Under the pieces are notes generated by a model. That model saw only the letters and a program-made list of their open reading frames with translations, did no database searches and was not told where the DNA came from. A program made the translations under genes and the position numbers. From NCBI GenBank assembly GCA_902586195.1, contig CACIGF010000001.1, positions 1 to 64,000 of the forward strand: 64,000 bases of DNA. The letters are read 5' to 3'. Each line of letters starts with the position of its first letter. The first letter of the stretch is position 1. The stretch comes from an uncultured beta proteobacterium. Lineage in GTDB: Bacteria > Pseudomonadota > Gammaproteobacteria > Burkholderiales > Burkholderiaceae_A. Shown piece by piece: positions 16,661 through 25,483 of this stretch.

Positions 16661-17017
16661 ATGACTCAGGTAACGCTTTTAAAAGATTTTACGAAGGCAA
16701 TAGTCAGTATTGAAGGTGAGGATATTGATGTAGAGGAACTAGGCGACCTGCCTTTATCAATTGTTGTGAATGGAAAAGTAAGAAATATTGAGAAAATTGA
16801 ACTAAGAAAGTATGTGTTTACGGTTCCTGATGACGAGGGTCAAAATTTGCCTCGACCTCTTTTTTCTCTTGTTTGTGTGCCGGAGTTACCGGATGGAGAG
16901 CCTTTCTTAAGGAATGAAGAGTCTCAAAATTGTCAAGCGGAAAAAGAGAGTTCAGATCCAGCACAAGTCAAGCTGAGAGGGTTTAACTATGAAGTACTAA
17001 AAGAGATATATTTGTAG
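16661..17017 (+). CDS. orphan acidic protein
   Basis: 118-residue acidic protein with a good AGGAG ribosome-binding site before its ATG. Beta-rich first half (VSIEGEDIDVEEL, PLSIVVNGKVRNIEKIELRKYVF) with a proline-rich middle (PRPLFSLVCVPELPDG) and a short helix at the end. No signal peptide or membrane segment. I do not recognise a family. It is isolated between the bioD operon (divergent) and ispE (convergent), and its promoter must lie in the about 170 AT-rich bases upstream. Confidence 0.6.
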   Translation: MTQVTLLKDFTKAIVSIEGEDIDVEELGDLPLSIVVNGKVRNIEKIELRKYVFTVPDDEGQNLPRPLFSLVCVPELPDGEPFLRNEESQNCQAEKESSDPAQVKLRGFNYEVLKEIYL

Positions 17018-17048
17018 GTTGTGGGCTTGAAATTTACATTAGTGGTAT

Positions 17049-17942
17049 TTAAGTGAAAAGCTCTGAAACGTGTATTGTTAACTTTTTTTCACTCACATGT
17101 TTTTTAAAACTATCGCAAAGAGTCTTTTTGAAACTTAAAGCCCTTTCTTTTGTAGGAAGCCCGCAGAAAATGGTAGAGCCAGAACCTGACATTCTGCAAC
17201 TTTCAGCCGGAATTCCGGATTTTTCAGCAATACCTTTCATGCTTTGTAAGTATCGGCTTATTTCTGGAAATAAGCTTTCTACAATCGATTCCAAGTCGTT
17301 GCACCCAAAGGTAAAGAAGGGTTTTTGAAGTGATAGAATTTCGACTTTTTCTTTCTCGCTAATTTTTGGTCTAATCAAATGCTGCTTGGTTAATTGAAAA
17401 TTTTCAAAAATCAACGCTGTGGAAACCTTTATATTCGGTGTTAGTATCACATAATATTTTGGTAAAAATTCCGAATCCCTAATGACAATTAAATTTTCTC
17501 CTATCCCTGTCCCGAAACAATTTGCCTCTTCAATAAAAAAAGGAACATCAGCGCCAATTTCTTTTGCTATGATTTTCAGTTCTTCCTTGGTGTATCTTAA
17601 GTTCCAAAGTTTATTTAGACCCTTTAATACAGTTGCTGCGTTAGAACTTCCCCCGCCCAGCCCAGCTCCGATTGGTATTCTTTTTTTTAACGTTACACTG
17701 CACCCAAAATTGCAGTTTGATTTTTGTTTTAATGCAATAGCTGCCCTATAACACAAATCATCTTTTCTTAAATAGCTGAGATCACCATCTCTTTTTATAT
17801 CAGGCCCTGGCGCATCAGATACAGTTATTTCATCGTAAAGATTAATTCTTACGAAAAGGCTATCTATTTCGTGGAAACCATCCTGGTACTTTTGTTTTAT
17901 ATGAAGATAAAGATTTAATTTTGCCGGGCTGTGTAATATCAA
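17049..17942 (-). CDS. ispE: 4-diphosphocytidyl-2-C-methyl-D-erythritol kinase
   Basis: 297-residue GHMP kinase of the non-mevalonate isoprenoid pathway, phosphorylating CDP-methylerythritol. The ATP-binding glycine-rich motif PIGAGLGGGSSNAA begins at residue 90. The N-terminal SPAKLNLYLHI and C-terminal RMSGSGSTIFCG motifs are also intact. The TTG start is the first possible start after an in-frame stop, with a GTGAG upstream. It follows lolB by 15 bases, the lolB-ispE order common in proteobacteria, where prs and tRNA genes often come next; those are not here. Confidence 0.95.
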   Translation of the reverse strand: MILHSPAKLNLYLHIKQKYQDGFHEIDSLFVRINLYDEITVSDAPGPDIKRDGDLSYLRKDDLCYRAAIALKQKSNCNFGCSVTLKKRIPIGAGLGGGSSNAATVLKGLNKLWNLRYTKEELKIIAKEIGADVPFFIEEANCFGTGIGENLIVIRDSEFLPKYYVILTPNIKVSTALIFENFQLTKQHLIRPKISEKEKVEILSLQKPFFTFGCNDLESIVESLFPEISRYLQSMKGIAEKSGIPAESCRMSGSGSTIFCGLPTKERALSFKKTLCDSFKKHVSEKKLTIHVSELFT

Positions 17943-17957
17943 GAAATTTACTCACAA

Positions 17958-18467
17958 TTAATCAAAAACAATCTTAACGGATATTTCCGAACCTATTAGC
18001 TTTCTTTTTAAATTATGTGCAGAATTATCTTTTTCAATTTTTCTCGCTTCATGGATCAAGTGATTGATGTCATCCATTAGAGAGAACAAACTCTCGCGAG
18101 AAATTTTTATTTTTAAATGATGAAGAATTTCTTTAGTGACCATAGAGTATTCGATCGCATTCCCACTATCTGATATAAAGTACCAATCAGAGCTAGCTTG
18201 TCCTGTCAAACTGAATTCCTTTGACATTTCAAGAAGACGATTTCCCCATAAATCAAAGATCTTCATAACGATGGTCTTTCCTTCGTCTTCGTGAGACTCA
18301 AGCCACTCAAATCTCGCTTTAACTGCCCTCTTCTTCTCTCCAGAATGAATCAGCGAAATTCTACCATTTTCAATTGCGTTATGACCTGGAATTTTTTTTT
18401 CTATAGAGGCACATCCAAAAAGCAACAAGCAAAGAATTATAAGTGATAGAACATTAATCCTGAACAT
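17958..18467 (-). CDS. lolB: outer membrane lipoprotein LolB
   Basis: 169 residues from the ATG at 18467, which has AAAGG upstream; a TTG at 18485 is the alternative. A lipoprotein signal peptide ends in the lipobox LLFGC, so Cys19 would be lipidated and anchored in the outer membrane. The rest has the LolB layout: GRISLIH, RFEWLESHED, then YFISDSGN. LolB receives lipoproteins from LolA and inserts them into the outer membrane. Slightly shorter than E. coli LolB (207 with signal). It overlaps the upstream TPR gene by 14 bases. Confidence 0.88.
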   Translation of the reverse strand: MFRINVLSLIILCLLLFGCASIEKKIPGHNAIENGRISLIHSGEKKRAVKARFEWLESHEDEGKTIVMKIFDLWGNRLLEMSKEFSLTGQASSDWYFISDSGNAIEYSMVTKEILHHLKIKISRESLFSLMDDINHLIHEARKIEKDNSAHNLKRKLIGSEISVKIVFD

Positions 18468-19470
18468 TGCCTTTAAGTTCGTCAATATTTACCTTCAGTC
18501 GGTCGACAGTTTCAAGAAGAATAGTATTGGTTGGTTCTTTGTTGAAACCGATTCTCCAGATTTGTATAGCGTCTTCTTTTCTCGAGAGATTCCACAATAC
18601 TTCCCCGTAATGTGCTGAAATCTCAGCGTCTGGCTGCCGGCTAAAAGCTTTTTCCAACCATTCTTCTGCCATTTCCAATTGACCTAGCCTAAAATATACC
18701 CACCCCATACTGTCGATTATATGCGCGTCTTGCGGAGCAAAGGTCAGTGCTGCTTTGATTAAATCAAATGCTTCATTAAGGTTTTTATTTGCGTCTGCCA
18801 TGCTGTAACCCAGCGCATTTAGCGCTTGAACATGGTCGGGTTTTTTTGTAACTAAGCTTCTAAGAATTTTCTCCATTTTGGCCTTGTCGCCCTTTCTATA
18901 GTGCAACATTGCTCTAGAGTACATAACTTCGGGACGTGACCGATCCCTGTAAGAAACTTTCTCAAAAATATTTAGCGCACTAGCCGCATTGTTGGATTTG
19001 CTGACTAGTACATTAACTTCATTATAAAAACTTTCTAATGTATTTTTTTTCCTTGATTTTTCTCGTTCAATGATGAGTTTATCTATTAGTTTTTTACTTT
19101 TTCCTGTAATTAAATAAAGCGCTTTAACTGCTTCTGAGGCGCTCATATCTTCTGAGTCATTTTTCTGCCAAATTTCTGCAGCCCTAAGTGCAGACTCATG
19201 ATCTCTGATGGCTAACGCTAATTCAGTTGCCCTTTTCGCCGCTCCAACATCACCGGTTTTTGACGCAACGTCCAGGTAGGTAATCACGGCACTTGAAACA
19301 TTACCCGATATTAGAGCAATCTCGCTAGCTAATATTTGGAATATAATTTCTGGCCCCACCTGAGCAGAATTATTTGCAAATGAACGAGATATCGACCAGG
19401 TATTTAAGAAAAAAAACACCATCAGAGTGCCAATGGCGGCTTTCGAGTGTGTAATATGTTTAAGTATCAT
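18454..19470 (-). CDS. exported TPR-repeat protein
   Basis: 338 residues with an N-terminal signal sequence (about 12-32, ending SRSFANN). Several tetratricopeptide-like helix pairs follow; the clearest are QALNALGYSMADANKN and IDSMGWVYFRLGQLEMAEEW near residues 210-270. TPR arrays scaffold protein complexes. Betaproteobacteria commonly carry a longer TPR protein directly upstream of lolB, so this one appears shortened. Location probably periplasmic or inner-membrane attached. Its start is only 16 bases from that of the divergent mutM. Confidence 0.8.
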   Translation of the reverse strand: MILKHITHSKAAIGTLMVFFFLNTWSISRSFANNSAQVGPEIIFQILASEIALISGNVSSAVITYLDVASKTGDVGAAKRATELALAIRDHESALRAAEIWQKNDSEDMSASEAVKALYLITGKSKKLIDKLIIEREKSRKKNTLESFYNEVNVLVSKSNNAASALNIFEKVSYRDRSRPEVMYSRAMLHYRKGDKAKMEKILRSLVTKKPDHVQALNALGYSMADANKNLNEAFDLIKAALTFAPQDAHIIDSMGWVYFRLGQLEMAEEWLEKAFSRQPDAEISAHYGEVLWNLSRKEDAIQIWRIGFNKEPTNTILLETVDRLKVNIDELKGNVQD

Positions 19471-19486
19471 TAATCAATTATTCAAG

Positions 19487-20326
19487 ATGCCAGAGTTACC
19501 TGAAATAGAGACAATAGCCAGCAATCTGGCTCCGCTGATTCATGCAAAGATTATAACAAAAGTTTGGACCAGTGATTTAAAAATGCGTTCCCAATTGAGT
19601 GAAATTGATAAACAGTTCCTTCCAGGAAGAAAAGTTCATAATGTGACCAGGGTAGGAAAGTACCTAGTCATAGAACTTTTAGAAAAATACTTGCTGATTC
19701 ACTTTGGAATGAGTGGTAGATTAATAGTTACTCAGAACGTATTGGAGATGCAAAAGGCAACACGTTCGTTACGACACATCCATCTTTGTTTGAGTTTTGG
19801 CGATTTTTTAATCTTATACCAGGACCCTAGACGTTTCGGATCGGTCCGTATAGTTAGTAAAGTAGGGCCAAAAACCACAAGGCAGTTGTCAAAATTTCTT
19901 GGCATTGGTTTTGAACCTCTGTCGGAAGAGTTTGGCGCTAAAGAGCTGTTTTATATGACAAGGGGTATTTCAAGACACATTAAAGTTTTCTTGATGGATG
20001 GAAAGAAAGTTGCTGGAGTAGGAAATATTTATGCTGCTGAAGCGCTTTTCCGAGCTGGCATTCGGCCCACATTACCTTGTTTTAAGTTAAATATCGCTAA
20101 ATGTTCCCAACTAGTTGCTTGTCTCAAGTCTGTTTTGTTAAGAGCTATAAGTAAAGGCGGTAGTTCCCTTCGAGATTTTTCTGGGCTATCGGGTGAAAGA
20201 GGATCATTTGTTGATGAACACCTTGTTTACGGCAAAAGAGAAAACTGTGTTATCTGCAATGCCGATTTGCGGCGTATGAATATTGGTCAAAGAACCACTA
20301 CATTCTGCCCTAGTTGCCAACGATGA
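19487..20326 (+). CDS. mutM: formamidopyrimidine-DNA glycosylase
   Basis: 279 residues from the ATG at 19487; this start is required because the catalytic proline must follow the initiator Met (MPELPEIET). The enzyme excises 8-oxoguanine and nicks the abasic site. E at position 3 and the lysine in LIHFGMSGRL fit the family. The C-terminal zinc finger C-x2-C-x16-C-x2-C (CVICNADL to FCPSCQR) is complete. It overlaps mutY by 4 bases (ATGA), pairing two enzymes of the same oxidised-guanine repair pathway. Confidence 0.97.
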   Translation: MPELPEIETIASNLAPLIHAKIITKVWTSDLKMRSQLSEIDKQFLPGRKVHNVTRVGKYLVIELLEKYLLIHFGMSGRLIVTQNVLEMQKATRSLRHIHLCLSFGDFLILYQDPRRFGSVRIVSKVGPKTTRQLSKFLGIGFEPLSEEFGAKELFYMTRGISRHIKVFLMDGKKVAGVGNIYAAEALFRAGIRPTLPCFKLNIAKCSQLVACLKSVLLRAISKGGSSLRDFSGLSGERGSFVDEHLVYGKRENCVICNADLRRMNIGQRTTTFCPSCQR

Positions 20327-21345
20327 AAAAATTTGCTGATCGGCTCATCCAATGGGGAATCAAAGAGGGTAGAACGGGTCTTCCTTGGAAAGATAAACTT
20401 AATGGAAATTATGACCCCTATAAAATCTGGGTTTCTGAAATGATGTTACAACAGACAAGAGTTGCTTCAGTTTTGCCTAAGTTTAACCAGTTCATTAGAA
20501 GGTTTCCAGATTTAGAAAAACTAGCGAATTCAACCTTAGAGGATGTTATTCAGGTATGGGCGGGATTAGGATACTACAGAAGAGCGAGAAACCTACACGA
20601 AGGAGCAAAAATAATCGTAAGCGAACGAGGGAAGATTTTTCCAAAGAATGCAGCTGAGTGGAGTACTATTCCCGGTATCGGCATGTCAACTTCTGCCGCG
20701 ATATCCTCGTTTGTTAACGGAGAGAAGGTTGCGTTACTGGATGCCAATGTTTACAGGATTTTATGCAGAAGATACTGCTTAGACTTGACGAATTCCAGGG
20801 CAAAAGAAAAAGAACAATTGATGAAGTTAGCAACTAACTTGCTGCCGAAAAAGAAATCCGAAATGGCACAGTACAGCCAGTACATAATGGATTTAGGAGC
20901 TACAGTTTGCAAGTCAACTCAACCAACATGCAGTAAATGCCCAGTTTCAGAAGATTGTGAGAGCTTTAATTCAGCAGCAGTCCACTTATATCCAAAAAAA
21001 GTAAAACTAACCCGCAGAGAAAAACAGATAACATGGGTGCTTACAATGGATAGAGATATAATATTATTAGAGAGGCAGAACAAAAAAGAATTGTGGAAAT
21101 CATTGCTTGTGCCTGCTACTGAGATAAAAATGAGAGAAAACTACCGTCTTCCTCGAAAAAATTTTTTAAGAAGTTACCGAGTTAAAGTTTCAAATTGCGA
21201 TCTCACTGTAAAGGTCTGGAAACGTAATTGTGTTTTCGATATGTTGAAAATTACCACCCGTCATAAAGTTGTGCACAAGACAATGATTAGTAAAGTACCC
21301 GTACCAAGATTATTAGAAAAAGTTTTAAAGGATTTTGACTTTTGA
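20323..21345 (+). CDS. mutY: A/G-specific adenine glycosylase
   Basis: 340 residues from the ATG overlapping the mutM stop. MutY removes adenine mispaired with 8-oxoguanine. Landmarks: EMMLQQTRV near residue 45, the helix-hairpin-helix PGIGMSTSAAI, the catalytic Asp in VALLDANVYRIL, and the iron-sulfur cluster loop C-x6-C-x2-C-x5-C (VCKSTQPTCSKCPVSEDC). A C-terminal NUDIX-like 8-oxoG recognition domain follows from about residue 230. Ends 10 bases from the convergent rapZ. Confidence 0.97.
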   Translation: MKKFADRLIQWGIKEGRTGLPWKDKLNGNYDPYKIWVSEMMLQQTRVASVLPKFNQFIRRFPDLEKLANSTLEDVIQVWAGLGYYRRARNLHEGAKIIVSERGKIFPKNAAEWSTIPGIGMSTSAAISSFVNGEKVALLDANVYRILCRRYCLDLTNSRAKEKEQLMKLATNLLPKKKSEMAQYSQYIMDLGATVCKSTQPTCSKCPVSEDCESFNSAAVHLYPKKVKLTRREKQITWVLTMDRDIILLERQNKKELWKSLLVPATEIKMRENYRLPRKNFLRSYRVKVSNCDLTVKVWKRNCVFDMLKITTRHKVVHKTMISKVPVPRLLEKVLKDFDF

Positions 21346-21355
21346 TCTTTATCCA

Positions 21356-22222
21356 TCATAAAACTTTTCTGTGCCTAATTAGGGTTTTCCAATTCCCAGA
21401 CAACTTCTTCGCAATTTCCTCAGAGCAGTACACAGAGCGATGTTTTCCACCTGTGCATCCAACTGATATAGTTAAATATGACCTTTCTTTCTGCATGTAG
21501 TTCGGAAGCCAGTTTTTAAGATATAAAAGGATATCTTCAATGAAAGAATACACATCATTTTTTTTTGCAAGGTATTTTATTACCTTAGTGTCTTTGCCAG
21601 TTAGATCACGAAGCTCCGGATCATAGAATGGATTAGGCAAACATCTAGCATCAAAAACAAGATCTGAATCTATTGGAATACCGTCTTTATAAGAGAAGGA
21701 TTGAATAACCACTAAAGAAGAGTTTCTTTTTATCCCGCCAATCAATTCGAAGATTGCTTTTTTTAATTCGTTAGTGTTAAGTTTATTAGTATCAAGTGTT
21801 AAAAATTTTTCTTGAATTTTTGCCATCAGAACACGCTCTTTTTCTATGCATTCTATGATGGTATGAGGCAACTCTTTTTCGTCTGTAGTGTCATTATGAA
21901 AGCTGAAGGGATGTCTCCTTCTAGTTTCAGAATATCTTCTCTGTAAAACCATCGTTGATGCGGTTAAAAAGATCCCATTTATATCGTACTGGTTCTGCAG
22001 GCTATCAATTGTGGGAATTAGACTTCTAGAGCTTTCTTTATCCCTCGCATCAACTGATAATGCAATACGATGGTATCCGTTGGCCGATAGCATCGATAAC
22101 GCATTTTTTATAAGCGCGACTGGCAAGTTATCTATGCAGTAATAACCAAGATCTTCCAGCATGTTCAGTGCCGATGTTTTTCCTGAACCTGATATACCGG
22201 TTACTACGAACAAGTTAAGCAT
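21356..22222 (-). CDS. rapZ: RNase adaptor/nucleotide-binding protein RapZ
   Basis: 288 residues, near the E. coli length of 284. The Walker A motif GISGSGKT lies at residues 9-16. The C-terminal domain carries the conserved GRPNPFYDPELRDLTG-type segment (here CLPNPFYDPELRDLTG) and the SVGCTGGKHRSV motif near residue 262. In enterobacteria RapZ guides RNase E to GlmZ; elsewhere its role is less clear. Last gene of the rpoN-hpf-ptsN-hprK-rapZ string, which ties it to the nitrogen phosphotransferase system. It follows hprK by 9 bases. Confidence 0.95.
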   Translation of the reverse strand: MLNLFVVTGISGSGKTSALNMLEDLGYYCIDNLPVALIKNALSMLSANGYHRIALSVDARDKESSRSLIPTIDSLQNQYDINGIFLTASTMVLQRRYSETRRRHPFSFHNDTTDEKELPHTIIECIEKERVLMAKIQEKFLTLDTNKLNTNELKKAIFELIGGIKRNSSLVVIQSFSYKDGIPIDSDLVFDARCLPNPFYDPELRDLTGKDTKVIKYLAKKNDVYSFIEDILLYLKNWLPNYMQKERSYLTISVGCTGGKHRSVYCSEEIAKKLSGNWKTLIRHRKVL

Positions 22223-22231
22223 TTATTAATT

Positions 22232-23158
22232 TCAAGCTTCCGATTTCTTTATCGCTTTTCTTTGTTTTTCCATAAACTCTTGCATGGTATCGATGCCTCT
22301 TAATTGTAAAACTGTGTTTCTGACAGCAGCTTCAACTAAAACTGCTATATTTCGACCCGCTGATACTGGAATGACAACTTTTTTGATTTTTAAACCTAAG
22401 ATTTCTTCATAAAGTGCCTCAAGTGGCAGCCTGTCATAATCATTGATTAGTGACCGTCTAATTAACTGCACTATAAGCCTGAGTCGCAATTTTCTTCGAA
22501 CGCTAGACTCTCCAAATATAGTTCTGATATTCAATAAACCCAAGCCTCTGACCTCAATAACATCTCTTAGTAGCTCGGGAGACCTTCCCTCAATAACATC
22601 GTTTGTAACTCTGGTTAACTCCACTGCATCGTCTGCAACCAATCCATGTCCTCTTGTAAGAAGCTCCAGGCCGAGCTCGCTCTTTCCCAAACCCGACTCT
22701 CCTGAAATCAATACTCCGAGTCCAAGTACATCCATGAAAACTCCGTGGCGGGTTTCTTTTGGAGCAAGTGTTTTTGAAATCAAAATTCTAAGTTTTTCAA
22801 TTATTCTCGCCGCTGAGCTCTCGGTACTGAAAAGGGGAACATTTTCCCTGTCGCACGCAAGAAATATCTCTTCGGGAGGTATTTGGTTTTCTGCAATTAT
22901 TATTGCGGGTGGTTTAGCAGCGAATAATTCTGCGCTGAGATATTTTCGCCTTCTGGTATCTAGGTCATTAAAATATTTTACCTCTGGCGCACCAAAAACC
23001 TGAATTCGATAAGGATGAATTAAATTTAAATGACCTATCAGGTCAGCACTCTCCTGGGCTTCTCCAGAAATGACAGCCTCTGATGAGTGCTCATTTAAAA
23101 GCCAATTAAGCTTTAAAACACTGAGGTGAGATGAAAAAAAATCATTTACACGTAGCAT
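22232..23158 (-). CDS. hprK: HPr kinase/phosphorylase
   Basis: 308 residues from the ATG at 23158, picked because it follows the ptsN stop and has AGGTG upstream; the frame is open to 23203 inside ptsN without a better start. HprK phosphorylates and dephosphorylates a serine of HPr. The P-loop GESGLGKSE lies near residue 152 and the signature EVRGLGLLNIRTIFG downstream. The PVSAGRNIAVLVEAAVRN segment near the C-terminus is typical. Presence of hprK with ptsN points to a regulatory PTS rather than sugar uptake. Confidence 0.95.
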   Translation of the reverse strand: MLRVNDFFSSHLSVLKLNWLLNEHSSEAVISGEAQESADLIGHLNLIHPYRIQVFGAPEVKYFNDLDTRRRKYLSAELFAAKPPAIIIAENQIPPEEIFLACDRENVPLFSTESSAARIIEKLRILISKTLAPKETRHGVFMDVLGLGVLISGESGLGKSELGLELLTRGHGLVADDAVELTRVTNDVIEGRSPELLRDVIEVRGLGLLNIRTIFGESSVRRKLRLRLIVQLIRRSLINDYDRLPLEALYEEILGLKIKKVVIPVSAGRNIAVLVEAAVRNTVLQLRGIDTMQEFMEKQRKAIKKSEA

Positions 23159-23163
23159 TGCAC

Positions 23164-23640
23164 CTAGTCTGCAATCTTCGAATCCGTTTGTACCCACGAA
23201 CAAATTCCCTTGTACAACTGGTCAGTAGATGTAGAAAATCTCAACTCATCAATAAATTTATTGTCAGAAAGCATGTTTGCTACTTCTGCTAATATTTCCA
23301 GATGATCTTTACTTGAACTAGTTGGAACAAGTAGAAAAATCAACAGATCTACTGCTTTCCCGTCGATCGCATCAAAGGGAATAGGCACGTCTAGTGAAAG
23401 CACGACAGCCACGGATTTTTTAAGACCTTCCAGTCTTCCATGAGGAATTGCAATTCCGTTCCCTAGTCCGGTGGAGCCGAGTTTTTCTCTAGAAAATAGC
23501 GAATTGAAAATTTTACTTCGAGCTATCTTACACGTTGATTCAAATATTAAACTGGCTTGCTCAAATACACGTTTTTTGCTAGTGGCTTTTAGAGAAATTC
23601 TTATATTTTCTTTTGGAAGTATTTGGGCAAGCCTGTTCAT
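23164..23640 (-). CDS. ptsN: nitrogen-regulatory PTS protein EIIA-Ntr
   Basis: 158-residue PTS EIIA type 2 domain. The phosphorylated histidine is His67 in NGIAIPHGRLEG. The surrounding GSTGLGNG and the later LLVPTSSSKDHLEIL segment are the family signature. EIIA-Ntr takes phosphate from NPr/HPr and regulates potassium transport and stress functions. It sits between hpf and hprK in the standard order, with about 10-base spacers. Confidence 0.95.
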   Translation of the reverse strand: MNRLAQILPKENIRISLKATSKKRVFEQASLIFESTCKIARSKIFNSLFSREKLGSTGLGNGIAIPHGRLEGLKKSVAVVLSLDVPIPFDAIDGKAVDLLIFLLVPTSSSKDHLEILAEVANMLSDNKFIDELRFSTSTDQLYKGICSWVQTDSKIAD

Positions 23641-23649
23641 AAGTCCAAC

Positions 23650-23961
23650 TTAATTGGGAATCTTAGCAGAATGCATATTTATCAAATGAAGTTCCTTATA
23701 CTTAACAATTTGACGTTCTATTTTTGCTGTTAAAAGATCAATCGCCGTGTACATATCTTTGTTTTCAACCTGAACATGAATATCCTTGCCCGGTAAATGT
23801 GTTGTGACTTCCACTTTTTTACTGAGCTTGTTTACCTCCAATACACAACTAAAGTTCATTTGGTGGTTAAATTTTCTATTCAAACGAATTAATTTCCGAG
23901 TAACGTAGCGTTTTATCGCAGCTGTCAGTGAAATCTGATGACCGGTAATTCTTATATTCAT
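23650..23961 (-). CDS. hpf: ribosome hibernation promoting factor
   Basis: 103-residue short-form HPF/YfiA protein. It begins MNIRITGHQISLT and carries the two basic helices with Lys/Arg that contact 16S rRNA (RKLIRLNRKFN, then KIERQIVKYKE). It binds the decoding centre of stalled ribosomes and promotes 100S dimers in stationary phase. Located directly downstream of rpoN, its usual position, so it is probably co-transcribed with that sigma factor. Confidence 0.94.
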   Translation of the reverse strand: MNIRITGHQISLTAAIKRYVTRKLIRLNRKFNHQMNFSCVLEVNKLSKKVEVTTHLPGKDIHVQVENKDMYTAIDLLTAKIERQIVKYKELHLINMHSAKIPN

Positions 23962-23970
23962 AAATACCTC

Positions 23971-25482
23971 CTATCGTCGTTTTCTGATACTTGCACTTGG
24001 GATTCTTAAAGCTTCTCTATATTTTGCAACAGTTCTTCTCGCAATCACTATTCCTATAGTTGCAAATCTATCTGACATATTTTGATCTGACAACGGTTTA
24101 TTAGAATTTTCTTCGCCAATCCAATCTTTAATTTGCTCCTTTATCGCGGTTCCAGATGCCACTCCTCCGCTATCTGTGGTGACGTGGCTTCCGAAAAAAT
24201 ACTTTAATTCGAAACAACCAAGCGGAGTAGAAATATATTTCTGGTTTGTTACTCTAGAGACTGTTGATTCATGAAGATCGCATCTCGTTGCCACGTCTCT
24301 TAATACAAGGGGCCTCATGGCCCGTGGCCCGATTTCAAAAAAATCTTGTTGAACATCCACAATAGTCTGTGACACACGCAGTATCGTATCAAAACGTTGT
24401 TGGATATTTTTAAGCATCCATTTCGCTTCTTGTAACTGCTGTCCCATTGAGTTCTTGGGACCGCTCAGATTTCTAATTGCTCGAGCATAGTCTTGATCAA
24501 TTTTCAACCTGGGTACAGCGGATTCGTTTAGTCTCGCAGACCAAATTCCCGTGTTAGTTTTAAATGCAATAGTATCGGGTATCACGGTTAGAGCTATATC
24601 ATCTCGAAAGCAAGCTCCCGGTCGAGGATTTAACTGCCTTATTTCGTTTTCTGCTCGCAAGACTATCTCTTTGGAGTATCCTGTAGCCTTACTCAACCCG
24701 GAAATGTTGTGTTGGGCTAAAAGATTAAGACAATCAGAAACAATTGTTAAGCAAGCGTGAAAGACATCTTTATCCAAAAGTTCTTTTCTCGAAACAATTT
24801 GTATTCTCAAGCAGTCTGAGAGATCCTTAGCTCCAATTCCTAGCGGATCAAAACTTTGTAAAAGTTTTAAACCAATAAAACGTTCCTCGCTGCTCAGACT
24901 TTCTCCGTAAAGTTTTATAAACTCATCTCTGAATGGTTCTTCAACCTCCTCAAGGCTCTCCCTAAGAAATCCGTCTGAGTCCAGGGCATGTATTAAAATT
25001 TCAATCCAAGCCCTTTCTTTAGCGGGTAACATCATCGGCGCTAATTGCGCGCTCAAGTGTTGCGTAAGAGATACGGGATCCTCTTTGAGGTTTTCTCGAA
25101 AGTCTCCTGGGTCATCATTACTTATTCTATTTTTCGAGGGTCTTGTTTGAGACCAGATATCGTTATTTTTGTAATCAGTCTCGTTGGAACTTTCATATTG
25201 TTTTTGGTTGTCAAGGTTATCGCTGTTCTCTTTGATGTGTTGCGAATCATGGTTTTCGTTGTTGCAATTAATACCTTCATCTATTAATTTTGTATCTTGT
25301 TGATCGTCTATTTGAGGAGCTCCTGTATTCTCTTCAAATTCTAAAAGAGGGTTTTCTAAAATTGTACTTTCAAGTTCTTCCCTAAGCTCAACAGTAGACA
25401 TTTGTAGAAGCTTTATTGATTGCTGCAACTGTGGGGTTAAGGCAAGCTGCTGGCTTGTTTTTAATCCTAAGTTAGTTTTCAT
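23971..25482 (-). CDS. rpoN: RNA polymerase sigma-54 factor
   Basis: 503 residues. The Gln/Leu-rich N-terminal region I (QQLALTPQLQQSIKLLQMS) is the activator-contact module. An acidic Asn/Asp-rich linker runs from about 55 to 120. The core-binding region, a helix-turn-helix (RDVATRCDLHESTVSRVTN), and the invariant RpoN box ARRTVAKYRE near residue 486 that reads the -24 element follow. Sigma-54 genes need enhancer-binding activators. It is one base from lptB, the conserved proteobacterial arrangement. Confidence 0.97.
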   Translation of the reverse strand: MKTNLGLKTSQQLALTPQLQQSIKLLQMSTVELREELESTILENPLLEFEENTGAPQIDDQQDTKLIDEGINCNNENHDSQHIKENSDNLDNQKQYESSNETDYKNNDIWSQTRPSKNRISNDDPGDFRENLKEDPVSLTQHLSAQLAPMMLPAKERAWIEILIHALDSDGFLRESLEEVEEPFRDEFIKLYGESLSSEERFIGLKLLQSFDPLGIGAKDLSDCLRIQIVSRKELLDKDVFHACLTIVSDCLNLLAQHNISGLSKATGYSKEIVLRAENEIRQLNPRPGACFRDDIALTVIPDTIAFKTNTGIWSARLNESAVPRLKIDQDYARAIRNLSGPKNSMGQQLQEAKWMLKNIQQRFDTILRVSQTIVDVQQDFFEIGPRAMRPLVLRDVATRCDLHESTVSRVTNQKYISTPLGCFELKYFFGSHVTTDSGGVASGTAIKEQIKDWIGEENSNKPLSDQNMSDRFATIGIVIARRTVAKYREALRIPSASIRKRR

Positions 25483-25483
25483 A

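Noticed and set aside
22443-23003. 186-codon open frame on the plus strand opposite hprK
   Set aside because: Ser/Pro-rich antisense shadow of a well-conserved gene, no ribosome-binding site, no recognisable domain.
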